Shown: positions 40,490 to 53,930, counted from the stretch's first letter. The stretch: 64,000 nt of DNA from Nymphaea colorata (GCF_008831285.2 NC_045138.2:2706143-2770142), one strand, 5' to 3'. The notes: generated by a model not told the origin, from the letters alone. Made by a program: numbers and translations.

Positions 40490-41320
40490 ACCGAATGACT
40501 AAAACTGTCAACAAGAGTTGTCCATATTAGTGCCGCTGTTGGTTCATAAAGTGTGAACTTGTGAGTCATTAATTTTTTTCTATTGTCAAATTATTAGTTA
40601 TCATTCACATTTTTAAGGAAATAACTTTAAACCGGACGCCTTGTAAACTATGAATCAATTTGATCAGATGGCTTGTAATCAGTTCATATAATTTTCATCT
40701 TGCATAAATTCAATATCTGCCTATATGTGCATGCGCAAATGACAAACCAAACGGCATGGTTGATGGTTTCTAGTGATATCTCAAGTTAAGAAAACAAAGA
40801 AACTGGTGCAGTCATACCAAATTAAACAGGATATAACATTGAAAACAAGATAAATTTTCATCCTTTATGTTTCTCAATTTTCTTCTATTTTACTTCTACA
40901 CCAACAGGACCCCGGGGACTGAAAGAGGCAACACCTTGGTGCTCTCACCAAATAAAGTCTCTTTTACCAATTTGCACTTCGTTTGTTCATCTTTTATATA
41001 TATATATATATATATACGATTTTACGGGAAAAGCAAAACCAGTTTGTTAGTCATTCCAACCTAACAGCAATTTTACCGTTGGAAATCTTCAGAACAAAAC
41101 CAGTTTCTACAGCCAATTGTTAATGTATGCTCGCGATCTAGTCTTCTATAGCTATGAATGAGAAATTTATGCTCAACTCTTATATGTCTACCTTAATGTA
41201 AGCAGCTAATTGTACCTATGGAGAAGGAGTCCTTTGTTGAGAAGTACCACTCAATAAATCAAGCAGATGCCACTGGCGCTAATACCCCACCGCGGCAAGG
41301 GGTTATGAAGATCATATACT
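40490..41320. repeat. Neprosin upstream block, copy B, right part
   Basis: Continues copy B after the hAT insertion. Matches 32430-32843 of copy A and 50583-51350 of copy C; copy A lacks the part beyond AACAGGACCCC (40906 on). Confidence 0.75.
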
Positions 41321-41326
41321 TCCATT

Positions 41327-41328
<2 letters not shown>

Positions 41329-41414
<86 letters not shown>
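41329..41414. repeat. Long (TA)n microsatellite
   Basis: About 85 bp of pure TA, at the position of a shorter TA tract (51373-51402) in copy C. The flanks GGCAAGGGGTTATGAAG and CCCTTTGCCGTGG are near-inverse, so the tract is the loop of a potential hairpin. Confidence 0.95.
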
Positions 41415-41417
<3 letters not shown>

Positions 41418-41519
41418 CCCTTTGCCGTGGTGGGTTTTTGGCTACGTCACTTGTAAGTCTATACATGACAGGAAAGGTAAAGTTGGAAACTATTGCAAAC
41501 GATTGTTAACTTGAAAGAG

Positions 41520-43080
41520 GAAAGCAATATTTATGCCCAGTCTTCATGTCAAAACCAACTAATTAGAAGCTAGGCTTCTTTTTTACATGCATGTTTAGTG
41601 TCATATCTATTTTTGAAGACGGTGAGCAATCCTAGTTATAAAATGTTGCAAGAGTTGATCATATGAAACTCATTAACTTTTTATTCAAACCTTATAAAAG
41701 CATGTTGGGGAGTAATCCTGTTGCTGGAACAATTATGATACTTTCAATAGCTTATGACGTCAAGGAAAATTATGCAATTTTGAAATTTAGCAAAGTATGC
41801 AGACCAGTTTATGTCTTTGACTAATTAATGTTGTTTAGTATTTTCTATCTACCATGATTTTATAAGTAAGATTTGGCAAAAATTTCTTATTATATCGAAC
41901 TTAATTCATGCAACTGCCCTAGGGAATTCTCATATTGCTTTATTATTGAAACCGAAAATCAGTTCTGATTCATCCATGCACAATTCCGCCATTAAATCTT
42001 GCTACAATAAACGTACAAAATACGAAGGCCTTGCTACCATTATAATGTTGTATGCCTAACAGAGAGAACCAATAAGTAGATGAATGAAATAATTAAACAT
42101 CTACTTGGTTAGGTGTGCATGCATGTGCATGTCCATGTAAGGTTGACATCTAGCTGCTTAAAGCCATAAAAGTTTTTCTTTTTCTTTTTTTTTGAAGTTA
42201 TATATGCTAATGCTAATAGTTGATGCACATTTGGTTAAAAAGTCCTACATTCATGTTAAAGAGCTCATATATTCAATAAGAATAATGATGCATGCAACCT
42301 AGCAGTGGCAAAGTCAGGATTTTTTGGTTGAGAGGTGTGCCAGTCACCAGCAAAGTTCTCATACGGGCACCCCATATAACCATAGCAGTGTAATTCTGAA
42401 TTTTTAAAATGAAACTTTTGATGGAACGGTGTGGGCAATAACCCACACCAGCTCCCATGTATCTTTGCCACTGTAATGTAGCATAATTCTTTCAAATAAA
42501 AAAAAAACAACCCTAGAAACAAAAAGACTCTTATGCAAGTCTAAGAAGAGACATAAGAACCATGATGACCTAATTATCCTTAAGAAGATTTTCATAATTA
42601 AGCGTCGCCTGGAGGCTAATTGGCTGCAAATAGTACTTGAACACTGGAAACTATTGCATGAGAAACTCATCACCTCTATCATAGGCATGCCTAACATGAG
42701 ATGCTATCTTGTGTAGTTCTTCATTGACATATAAAAGAGGCACCTCAAAAGGTTGTTGAGTAGAAGCAACACTTGTTAATGTCCAATAAATCTACCCAAC
42801 CATTTGCTCACTAATCGTTTGGGCTCTGCGTTTCAAAGATTTAGGCAGATTCATAGGATACTAATTCTAGTGTTCCATGAGTCTACTTAAGTTTTGGGAG
42901 CAGATCATCGAGTACTCACGTAATGTCTCTGCTACCAAACAACATTTAAGTTAACAAACAAGAAAACATTCACTGTGTTGGGTGCTTAAAAAAAGCTACA
43001 TAATTCTGACCCCAAACACTGAGAGGTTGAGTGCTCGAATCAATTAGTTTAAGAACATTTCATATCAATCACACCAAAGT
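41520..43080. repeat. Local segmental repeat Q, copy B
   Basis: Matches 51815-53400 and 59330-60740 over about 1.4-1.5 kb, and in part 48840-49290. Shared landmarks are GAAGACGGTGAGCA, TTGGCAAAAATTT, GTGCATGCATG and CTGCAAATAGTACTTGRACAC. Copies differ by scattered substitutions and small indels. No gene is visible in it. Confidence 0.75.
42303..42473. mobile_element. CAGTGGC hAT-like MITE in segment Q, copy B
   Basis: CAGTGGCAAAGTC at the left and CTTTGCCACTG at the right, 171 bp, non-coding. An orthologous insertion is present in segment Q copy C (52677-52844) and absent from copy D near 60290, which gives the empty site. Confidence 0.7.
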
Positions 43081-43149
43081 AATTTGCATGTATCCCACAA
43101 GCAATTACAAATTTACATATCAACATGGTCGGTCGTGGCCCAGCCTCAC

Positions 43150-44477
43150 CACTTAAGATCAGATCAAGTCTATGTCTGATGAGAGCTAGCTGCTCCAAAG
43201 TGGCGGCAATGACCGGACCACTTTTGAGTTTGTGCCGGTAGAGTCAGTGTTTGATGAGAGACGGGATCTACAAAGTGGTAGAATTGTAGGAGTTTCCTCT
43301 TAAAATGGGAGGTATGATTTTACAATCTTGGGTTTCAAGTCCCACGTTGATTTGGTTCCATGTTAAGGAAATGGACTGAACTGGTACTTGTGTTTGGACT
43401 TGACACCTACCTTCCGACGAATAGTTTCATGTTTGCCAAGAAGTCTGTAGTTATAGATGAGCTCGTATTGTTTCAAACCTATCTAGGCACATACAAGACT
43501 AATTTGTCCCACTTTTTGTATCAGTTCAATTGGGCTCTAAAGCTTCCTCCTTTCTAGTGAATGACCGGTTCATAACTTTTTTCAATTGGTTCATCAAAAT
43601 TGACTGAAGCAGTTAAGAGCGAGTTATGGATTTAGCAACCTATTTGGCCAACAAGAAGCCACCTCAAAAAAGAAAAAAAAACTTAAAACTGGTTCCATGT
43701 AATATCTAGATCATTCTCTGAGCTCCAAATTGGTGGTCATGACCGGACCACTTCAGAGTTTGTGTTTGTGGGGTCTGTGTTTAATAAAAGCTAAGAATTT
43801 CAAAATAGTGACAACGACCTGACCACTTTAAAGTTTGTGTCTGTAGAGTTTGTATTTGATGAGAGCCACGAGCTCCAAACTGGTGGCAATGACCCGACGA
43901 CTTCAGAGTTTGTGAATGTAGAGTCTGTGTTTGATGAGAACTGTGAGATCTAAGACTTTGTTTATATCATTCTATGAGCTCCAAATTGGTGGTCATGACC
44001 GGACCACTTCAGAGTTTGTGTTTGTGGGGTCTGTGTTTATTAAAAGCTAAGAATTTCAAAATAATGACAACGACCCGACCACTTTAAAGTTTGTGTCTGT
44101 AGAGTTTGTATTTGATGAGAGCCACGAGCTCCAAATTGGTGGCAATAACCCGACGACTTCAAAGTTTGTGAATGTAGAGTCTGTGTTTGATGAGAACTAC
44201 GAGATCTAAGACTTTGTTTGTATCATTCTATGAGCTCCAAATTGGTGGTCATGACCGGACCACTTCATAGTTTGTGTTTGTGGGGTCTGTGTTTAATAAA
44301 AGCTAAGAATTTCAAAATAGTGGCAACGACCCGACCACTTTAAAGTTTGTGTCTGTAGAGTTTCTATTTGATGAGAGCCACGAGCTCCAAATTGGTGGCA
44401 ATGACCCGATGACTTCAGAGTTTATAAATGTAGAGTCTGTGTTTGATGAGAACTATGAGATCTAAGACTTTGTTTAT
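43150..44477 (+). pseudogene. Decayed array of the membrane-protein tail repeat
   Basis: Fragments of the 75-bp acidic-tail repeat, with an intervening copy of the 3' flank at 43290-43700. From 43710 to 44477 it forms a precise higher-order repeat of period 256 bp (starts at 43710, 43966, 44222). Each 256-bp unit holds three decayed 75-bp repeats plus a TAAGACTTTGTTTATA spacer derived from the gene's stop-codon region. In-frame stops (AGCTAAGAATTTC, GATCTAAGAC) show that it is not coding. Confidence 0.8.
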
Positions 44478-47400
44478 AGCAGTATAACTGGGCTGAAGTT
44501 GAGAATATTTTGTTTCTGCAATCCATAGGTGCAGCTGAATCGTTGCAGTTTGTATGTAATTTCAACATTTGGAGTTATAAAGCATACCTTATTCTTGGTG
44601 CTCCTAATAATAATTATGGGTTCTTTATGAGGTGATGAGCATATACTCTTTCGTGAATTGTCTTTTTCATGGGCTATTTGCATTGGTATTCAACATTATT
44701 CTTTTATAGTCTATGAGTTGCAGAGCCTACCTTATTCTTCATGCTCATAATAATACTTATAGGTTCTTTTCCAAATGAAGGACATGGGGTGTTGAGCAAC
44801 ACTAAAGTTATCACAAGATTAATTTTATTTTACATTGTCAACATTAATAGTGCAAATATCACTTATCATACTTGAAAAGGTTCTACATTATTAACCTATG
44901 AATGATGTATATAATCTACTTGGATACATAATAAAAGCCTACTACGCTGGAGTTCTTTGGGTTGAACCTCACTATATGCACATTGTATTGACATGCATAT
45001 ACCCTTTCATTAATATCTCTTTCATGGGTTATTTGTATTGGTATTTAACACCATACTTTTATAAACTATGTGTTACAAAACTTTCCGTATTCTTGGTGCA
45101 CCTAATAATACTGCTCGGTTCTTTTCTAGATGTAGGACTTAGGGTGTTGAACAACACCAAGGTCTTCACAAGATTTATTTTGTTCACACTACCGTCATTA
45201 ATAATGCAAATATCACTCATCATACTTGAAAAGTCTTTACATGGTCAACCTATGAGTAATGTGCACAACCTACTTGGATACATAATTAAAACCTACTACG
45301 CTCGAGTTGTTTGGAGAAACCCTCACTATATGCGCAGTGCATTGACGTGCATATACTTTCATTAATTGTTTCTTTCATAGGTTATTTGCATTGGTATTCA
45401 ACACCATAGTATTATAGACTATGACTTAAAGAGCCTACCTTATTCTTCGTGCTCATAAAAGTATTATTTTTCAAATGAAAGACATGGGGTGTTGAGCAAC
45501 AATAAAGTTATCACAAGATTAATTTTGTTTTACAGTATCATCATTAATAGTGCAAATATCACTCATCATATTTGAAAAGGTTCTACATTATCAACCTGTA
45601 AGTGATTTACACATCTACTTAGATACATAATAAAAGTCTACTACGCTCGAGTTCTTTGAGTTGACCCTCACTATATGCACATTGTATTAACGTGCGTATA
45701 CCCTTCCATGAACTATCTCTTTCATGGGTTATTTGCATTGATATTCAATACCATACATTTATAGATTATTAGTTATAAAGCCTACCTTATTCTTCGTGCT
45801 CATAATAATACTTATAGGTTCTTCTCCAAATGAAGGACATATGGTGTTGAGCAACACTAAGGTTATCACAAGATTAATTTTGTTTTACACTATCATCATT
45901 AATACTGCAAATATCACTCATCATGAAAAAGGTTTTACATTATCAACCTGTGAGTAATTTACACAGTCTACTTAGATACATAATAAAAGTCTACTACGCT
46001 CGAGTTCTTTGGGTTGACCCTCACTATATGCACACTGTATTGACGTACATATACATTTTCATGAACTGTCTCTTTCATGGGTTATTTGCATTGATATTCA
46101 ACACCATACATTTATAGATTATTAGTTACAGAGCCTACCTTATTTTTCATGCTCATAATAATACGTCTTGGTTATTTTCCAAATGAAGGACATGGAGTGT
46201 TGAGCAACACGAAAGTCATCACAAGATTAATTTTGTTTTATACTATCATCATTAATAATGCAAATATCATGCATAATGCTTGAAAAAATTTTATATTATC
46301 AACTTTTGAGTGATGTACACAATCTACTTGGATACATAAAAGTCTATTACGCTCGAGTTCTTTTGATTTACCCTCACTATATACACATTGTATTGACGTT
46401 CATATACTCTTTCATGAACTCTCTTTTATGGGCTATTCACATTTGTATTTAACACCATACTTTTATAGACTATAAGTTACAAAGCTTAACTTATTCTTTG
46501 TGTTCATAATAATACTTCTAGGTTCTTTTTCAAATGAATGACATATGGTGTTGAGCAACATGGAGGTATATTGATTTTGTTTACACTACCATCATTCATA
46601 TTGCAGTCATTCATCATACTTAGAAAGATTCTACATGATCAAACCTATGAGTGTTATATACAATCTACTTAGATACATATTGAAAGCCTACTACACTCAA
46701 GCTCTACGGGTTGACCCTCACTATCTGCACATTGTATTGATGTGCATATACCTTTTTATTAACTATCTCTTTAGTGAGTTATTTGCATTGGTATTAAACG
46801 TCATTCTTTTATAGACTATTAGTTACAAAGTCTACCTTATTCTTTGTGCTTATAATAACACTTTTGGGTTCTTTTTCACTTGTAGGACATGGGTTGTTGA
46901 GCAACACCAAGGTGATCATAAGATTGATTTTCCTTACACTACAATCATTCATAGTGCAAATATCAAAGGTTCTACTTGAATAACCTATGAGTGATTTGCA
47001 CAATTTACTTGGATACATAATAAAAGCCTATTACGCTCGAGTTCTTTGGTTTAACTCTCACTATATGCACATTGTATTGACATGCATATACTCTTTCTTG
47101 AATTGTCTCTTTTATGGGCTATTTGAAGTGGTATTCAACACCATTCTTTTATGCACTATGAGAAGAATGGCCTTGGTTACTTAAAGGAGAAACAGTTTTT
47201 TGAACCATCCCAGAGAAAAATTGTAAGTAACAGCCTTTAATCTGGTAAATAAATGCAAAGAAGCTTATTTGTGTGAGTTTTCTCTTAAAATGAAAGTTAA
47301 TTCAAATAAACTAGTTACATTTTTCATCAAGACAATTGTATGAGCTCCAAATTGGTGGCAATGACACGGCCACTTCAGAATTTATTTCTATAGAGTTTGT

Positions 47401-48190
47401 GTTCGATAAGAGTGAAGAACTCCAAAATATTGGCAATGACCCAGCAGCTTCACAGTTTATCTGTAAAGCTTGTGTTTGCAGAACCTTCTTTATTCTTGGT
47501 GCGCCTAATAATACTTCTCGGTTCTTTTCTAGATGTAGAACATTGGGTGTTGAACAACACCAAGGTCATCACAAGATTGATTTTGTTTTCAGTACCATCA
47601 TTCATAGTGCAAATATCACTCATCATATTTGAAAAGGTTCTACATGATCAACTTATGAGTGATGTGCATAACCTACTTGGATACATAATAAAAGCCTACT
47701 AATGCTCGAGTTTTTCGAGTTGACCCTCACTATATGCACATTGTATTGACGTGCATATACCCTTTCAGGAACTGTCTCTTTCATGAGTTATTTGCATTAG
47801 TATTCAACACCCTACCTTTATAGACTATAAGTTACAGAGCCTACCTTATTTTTTGTGCTCATAATAATACTTCTGGGTTCTTTTCCAAATGAAGGACATG
47901 AGGTGTTGAGCAGCACGAAGGTCATCACAAGATTGATTTTGTTCAAACTATCATCTTTAATAGTGCAAATATCACTCATCATACTTGAAAATGTTCTACA
48001 TGATAAACTTATGAGTGATGTAGACAATCTACTTGGATACATAATAAAAACCTACTACACTTGAGTTCTATGGGTTGACCCTCACTATGTGCGCATTGTA
48101 TTGGCGTACATATACTCTTTCATTAACTGTATTGGCTATTTGTATTGGTATTCAACATCATTCTTTTATAGACTTGAAAATAACTGGCCT
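44478..48190 (+). pseudogene. Tandem array of ~10 decayed membrane-protein core units
   Basis: The first unit begins with sequence matching residues 75-100 of the gene at 22611 (TATAACTGGGCTGAAGTTGA). After it come repeated ~350-bp units equivalent to residues about 104-222. Unit starts, at the GCCTACCTTATTCTT landmark, lie near 44573, 44724, 45079, 45435, 45780, 46133, 46488, 46830, 47485 and 47838. Each unit reads, across frameshifts, like AYLIL, VLSNTKVITRLILF, MSDVHNLLGYIIKAYYARVLWV, HIVLTCIYPFMN and FALVFNTI. The join goes from the equivalent of residue ~222 straight back to residue ~104. Frameshifts and stops in nearly every unit make it non-coding. The longest residual open frame is 44898-45365. 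Confidence 0.85.
47337..47475 (+). pseudogene. Fragment of the membrane-protein acidic tail
   Basis: About two 75-bp tail repeats (GAGCTCCAAATTGGTGGCAA and on) between core units 8 and 9. They are preceded by 3'-UTR-like sequence (CAGCCTTTAATCTGG, compare 24232), so a whole gene end is embedded within the array. Confidence 0.7.
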
Positions 48191-48474
48191 TGGTTTCTGA
48201 AAGTAGGAACAGTTTTTTGAATCATCCCCTTTAAGACTAATTCATCCTATTGTTTGTATCGGTTCAATTGAGCTCTAAAGCTTCCTTTTTTCCAGTGAAT
48301 GACCGGTTCATGACTTTTTTCAATTGGTTCATCGAAATTGTATGGTTGAAAGTAGTTAAGACTGAGTTATGGATTTGGCAACCCGTTTGGCTAATAAGAA
48401 TATAAGATGGTGTCTCCAAAAAAAAAGCTTAAAACAGGTTCCATGTTCCATCTAGATCATTTCATACGGTATAA

Positions 48475-49600
48475 AGCCATTTTAATAAATGGGCTTAGAG
48501 AGGGAGAGAGATAGAGAGTGTGTGTGTGTACGGACAAAAAAGTGATTCTTAGCTTTAACAATGGTACAACACCTTTCAATATCATTAAAATAACATCATG
48601 CAAGTTTAGTACTGAGGATATGACTAACATACTCTATTGGAGAAATTCAACATTAAAATGCAATAACTCACCGTCAGCAAGTAAGATGGACAACAAACGG
48701 CCCCATTATAAGGATGGGGTGAAAGGTGCGGATGGAGGCACGAGCCAGCTTGCAGGAAGAAACATAGTCATAGGGTCCAAAGCAGAGGTTCTACTCGTAG
48801 CAGAAGGGTCTTACAGCAGCCTTAGCCCAATAACCAGAGCCCAATAGTAAATGACCAAGCTACCCTTGGTGACCATAGTCAATTATATCACATTGAATCA
48901 TCTACCCAAGGATAGTTAACTTACTAGAGAAATGAAATATTAGTGTGCAGTCATCAGGGTCAAAACCAACTAATTATAAGCTAGGTTTTCCTTTTACATG
49001 CATGTTTAGTTTCATATCTATTTTTGAAGACGGCCAGCAGTTCTAGTTATAAGACATATGAGAGTTGGTCATATGAAACTCATTAACTGATTGTCCAAAC
49101 CTGGTAAAGCATGTCAATTTGAAACCTGTTACCTATAATGTAACAGGTTATGTATCGTATGAGAGTTGATCTATTTTGAAAATTTCAGTCGCGTATAACT
49201 TTAAAAAAAAATGCAATTTTCAAAATTTAGCCAAGGTGCAGTCCAGTTCAAATCTTTCACTAATTAATGTTTTTTAGAGAATAAAACATTAATTGGATAT
49301 ATATATATACACATATATATATAGATATATATATATAGAACCAAGCGAGGAGATTGTATTTAACAAAAGCGAGGTACAGGCAGCTGCCAAAAACATGACT
49401 CTAGAAAAGGAAACTACAAACTGTTGCTGGTTTCTAATTTGTGAGGAACAACTAATTTGGATCATAATCCGAGCTGGTTTTATCATCATTTCAAATTTAG
49501 CCAAGAAATTTAATCTCTTACCCTAGTGGCGGATGCTGATCTCCACAATCGCATTTATACGGTCTTCAATTAACAATCAGCAAACGGCAAGGTCAAGTTT
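48475..49600 (-). pseudogene. Neprosin locus remnant, copy 4 (flanks only)
   Basis: The neprosin 3' flank (48475-48770) runs into GGGTCCAAAGCAGAGG, the same deletion junction as copy 3, then short scraps of exon 7 (GTAGCAGAAGGGTC). About 500 bp of segment Q-like sequence follows, and then the upstream block from 49338. All intact coding exons are gone. Shared junctions show that copies 3 and 4 descend from one already-deleted ancestor. Confidence 0.7.
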
Positions 49601-49732
49601 GTCATTGACGTCGGTCGTCTGATATCCAGCCAAATAATTGACATCAAACAGCCCGTATATCGCCGACCTGTTGATCCGATAGTTCTAAGTGGGTCGAGTC
49701 ATGCCAATGTAATCCAAATCATCTCAACATCT

Positions 49733-49794
<62 letters not shown>

Positions 49795-51350
49795 GTAGGT
49801 ACTATACCATCATATGCCATATTTGATGGGCAATGTAACCCATTGATTTTAAATAAATTTAGTGGTGGAAATATGCCTTTAATGGAGGAAACGAATAAGT
49901 TTCCTTGATTGAAAGTTTTTTCCTTCTCCTTTGAAGGCTATTTAAATAAGTTTCCTATTATATATAATCTTATTTTTATGTGACTTTAAATTTAACCATA
50001 TAAAATTATAAATGAATTTAATTTGTGTCTCCTACAATGCAGGAATTCGTAAGGGTGCAGAAATCAACAGCCTTAGGCTTGTTGAGTTTACACATGGAAA
50101 ACAAGTTTTATGTGGACTACCATCACGTACATGTCACACAACACTAAGTAGAGTCCCACGAGATTTGAAGCACATTTACATAGTTCCATGATAAATTTAT
50201 GTTCACTTTCACACTAGTTCTCTCGTTTCCATGAGTTGATCTTCGAGACTAGCAATAAATCCACTAGCTTTTAATCTCAGTGGATCAATTCATGTACACG
50301 ATATTGCATGTAACTGGCTTTTTGCAACAAATTGCAAACTCATGGATCTTACAAGCTTGTATGTCCAGGAATAGGATTTTCTATGAATTTCAAGATTCCG
50401 CAAAGTTGCAAACATCAAGAATCTCAGGTTTGTTGAGTTTACACGGTGTAAGCAAGCTTTTATATATTTAAGGAATACTCTACTATGACTAATTAGACTC
50501 GTATATAGTAGTTTCAGATAAATTTTAGGGTTTTATAAAGTAGCCATTGTTTGTGCAAGTGATTGTTTATATCGAATATACATAAAGTGTGAGCTTGTGA
50601 GTCATTAATTTTTTTCTATTGTCAAACTATTGGCTATCATTCACATTTTTAGGAAAATAACTTTTATCCGGACGCCTTGTAAACTATAAATCAATGTGAT
50701 CAGATGGCTCGTAATTAGTTCATATAATTTTCATCTTGCATAAATTCAATATCTGCCAATATGTGTGTGTGCAAATGACATACCAAACAGCGTGGTTGAT
50801 GGTCTCGAGTGATATCTCAAGTTAAGAAAACAAAGAAACCGGTGCCGTCATACCAAATTATACAGGATATTACATTGAAAACAAGGAAATTTTCATCCTT
50901 TATGCTCCTTACTTTTCATCTATTTTACTTCCACACCAACAGGACCCCAGTGACAGAAAGGGGCAACACGTTGGTGCTCTCTCCAAATGAAGTCTCTTTT
51001 ACCAATTTGCACTAGGTTTGTTCATCTTATTATATTTATATATAATATATACATAGATATATGATTTTTACCCGAAAAGTGAAACCAGTTTGTTCGTCAT
51101 TCCAACCAAACAGCAATTTTACCGTTGGAAATCTTCAGAACAAAACCAGTTTCTATAGCTAATTGTCAATTTATGCTCACGTTCTAGTCTTCGATAGCTG
51201 TTAATGAGAAATTTATACTCAACTCTTATATGCCTACCATAATGTAAGCAGCTAATTGTACCTACTGAGGAGTCCGTGGTTGAGGAGTACCACTTAAAGA
51301 AACAAGCAAACGCCACTGGAGCTAAAACCCCATAGTGGCAAAGGGGTTAT
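49338..51350. repeat. Neprosin upstream block, copy C
   Basis: Collinear with copies A and B. Compared with B it lacks the hAT insertion and has a deletion near 50580 (the CCGAATGGCTAAAACTG segment is missing). It contains a (TA)n tract at 49737-49791. Confidence 0.75.
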
Positions 51351-51370
51351 GAAGATCATATACTTGGATT

Positions 51371-51402
<32 letters not shown>

Positions 51403-51407
<5 letters not shown>

Positions 51408-51642
51408 CCTGGGCAATGGGTACTCGGCCAGATTAATGTTTCTTTATTACTTTTATTTAATAATATATATTATTAAAAATATATTTTATATTCAAAAAAT
51501 TATTTTATATTTAAAAAATATTTTCCAATTTATTCAAACAGAGCCCAAGCTAGGGTTTAGAACATAAGGCCGATCCAAGCCCAACTTTTATCCGGGATCC
51601 GAGCCCAACTCTTATTAGGGCAGGCCGAACAGATGCCCAAAC

Positions 51643-51712
<70 letters not shown>
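51403..51712. other. Insertion with GCCCAA-rich ends and (TA)n(TG)n
   Basis: Sequence absent from copy B at the matching place. It has GCCTGGGCAATGGGT at the left and CAGATGCCCAAACC at the right, an AT-rich centre and a TA/TG microsatellite at 51645-51712. It resembles the GGCCCGG insertions in layout. Class uncertain. Confidence 0.35.
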
Positions 51713-51814
51713 AGCGCTTCATTGTACGTTAAATGATGGTTCTACATGTGACAAGAAATGTAAAGTTGAAAACTATTGCAAACGATTGTTAACTTAAAAG
51801 AGGAAAGCAACAGT

Positions 51815-53400
51815 AATGCCCAGTTTTCAGTGTCAAAACTAACCAATTAGAAGCTAGGCTTCCTTTTTGCAGGCATGTTTAGTGTCGTACCTATTTTTGA
51901 AGACGGTGAGCAGTTCTAGTTATAAAATGTTTGAGTGATCATATGAAACTCATTAACTTTTTATTCAAACCTGTAAAAGCGTGTTGGGGAGTAAATCTGT
52001 TGCTGGATCAATTACGATACTTTCAATATCTTATAACGTCAAGGCAAATTATGAGATTTTGAAATTTAGCCAAACATGCATTCCAGTTTATGTCTTTCAC
52101 TAATTAATGATGTCTAGTATCTTTTTATCAACCATGATTTTACTAGTAAGATTTGGCAAAAATTTTTATTATATCCAACTTAATTCATGCAACTGGCCTG
52201 GAGAATTCCCATATTGCTTTATTATTGAAACAAAAAATCAGTTCTCATTCATCCATGCATAATTCCTCCTTTAAATCTTGATACTATAAACGTACAAAAC
52301 ACAAAGGCCTTGCTACCATTATAATGCTGCATGCCTAAGAGAGAACCAATAAGTAGATGAAGGAATAATCAAGCATCTACGTGGTTAAGTGCGCATGCAT
52401 GTACATGTACATGTCCACGTAACGTTTACATCTAGCTGCTTAAAGCCATAAAAGTTTTTCTTTTTTTTTTCTTTTTTTTGAAGTTATATATGCTTATGCT
52501 ATTAATTGATGCACATTTGCATGCAACTTAAATGATATATGCGATGCAACTAACAAAGCAAATCATACCTCAAAATCAAATATCTCCATGAACTAGAAAA
52601 AAATAGTGTTAAAGAGTCCTACATGCATGTTGAAGAACTCATATATTCAATAAGAATAATGACACATGCAAAGTAGCAGTGGCAGAGTTGGGATTTTTTG
52701 GTTGAGAGGGGCGCCAGTCACCCCCAAAGATATGGGCACCCCATATATAATCATAGCAGTGTAGTTTCTGAATTTTTAAAATGAAACTTTTGATGAACCG
52801 TGTGGGGAATAACCCGCACCAGCTCCCATGTTTCTCTGCCACTGTAATGCAGCATAATTCTTTCAAATAAAGAAAGAAACAATAGAAGCAAAAAGGCTCT
52901 CATACAAGTTTAAGAAGAGACATGAGAACCATGATAACCTAATTATCCTTGAGAAGATTTCCATAGTTAATCTTTGCCTGGAGGTTTATAGGCTGCAAAT
53001 AGTACTTGGACACTGGAAACTACCACATGGGAACTCACCACCTCTATCATAGGCACGCTTAACATGGCATGCTATCCTGTGTAGTTCTTCATTAACATAT
53101 AAAACAGGCACCTCGGTCGTTTAGCAGCAGAAACACTTGTTAATGTCCAATGATTCTACCCAAAAGATTAGGGCAGATTCATCATGGGATGCTAGTTCTA
53201 GTGTTCCATGAGTCTACTTAAATCTCTGGGGCAGAACATTGGGTACTCACATAATGTCCCTGCTGCCAAACGACCTCCAAGAAAACAAACAAGAAAAACC
53301 TTCACTGCATTGGGTGCTTAGGTAAGGATGCATAATTCTAACCCCAAACAATGAGAGGTTAACAGCTCGAATCAAGTAGTTTAAGAACATGTGTGCGGGT
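51815..53400. repeat. Local segmental repeat Q, copy C
   Basis: Paralogue of 41520-43080, carrying the same MITE. No gene is visible. Confidence 0.75.
52677..52844. mobile_element. CAGTGGC hAT-like MITE in segment Q, copy C
   Basis: CAGTGGCAGAGTT at the left and CTCTGCCACTG at the right, 168 bp. Same insertion site as 42303-42473, so it was inserted before copies B and C separated. Confidence 0.7.
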
Positions 53401-53930
53401 CCCACTAAGAGTTACAGATCAGGCATAACATGTGTCCTTTTACAGAAGATACTACCTAGGGTACTAAATCTCATCTGCTTCAATGATTCTGCGACTCGCC
53501 AGAAACCTGCTGCCAAACAGAGTTTAACAAACTCTACCTAACATATTTCTCTAAATAAGACTGCATCAAGACTAGCAAATAAATGCAAGAGATTATCCAT
53601 AAAATATACTTGAACAAGATAGTTTAAAACAGGCACAATTTGAAGTCGCATAATTACCTCAACTTTCTCACTAAAAAAGGCCTACAACCCGACATAATTT
53701 TTTGCATCTAAAGTTAAAACACTTAGTGCTATATATACTAACATGCTAGGAACAACCACTAAGACAAACCATACATCCTAAGAGTCACCACAAACCAAAC
53801 ATCATCAAAGTCACTACAAGTCAAACATCCCAAGAGTCAATTCCAGATCTTTGTTTCAAACAAGATGTATATTTTTTTAGCTAGAACATATGGCATCGGA
53901 AAATCTTGCACTCCATGTCATTTGTTCATA

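Noticed and set aside
44898-45365. 155-codon ORF taken as a short membrane-protein gene
   Set aside because: It spans the junction of two decayed ~350-bp units and lacks the N-terminal and C-terminal parts of the intact protein; neighbouring units are frameshifted.
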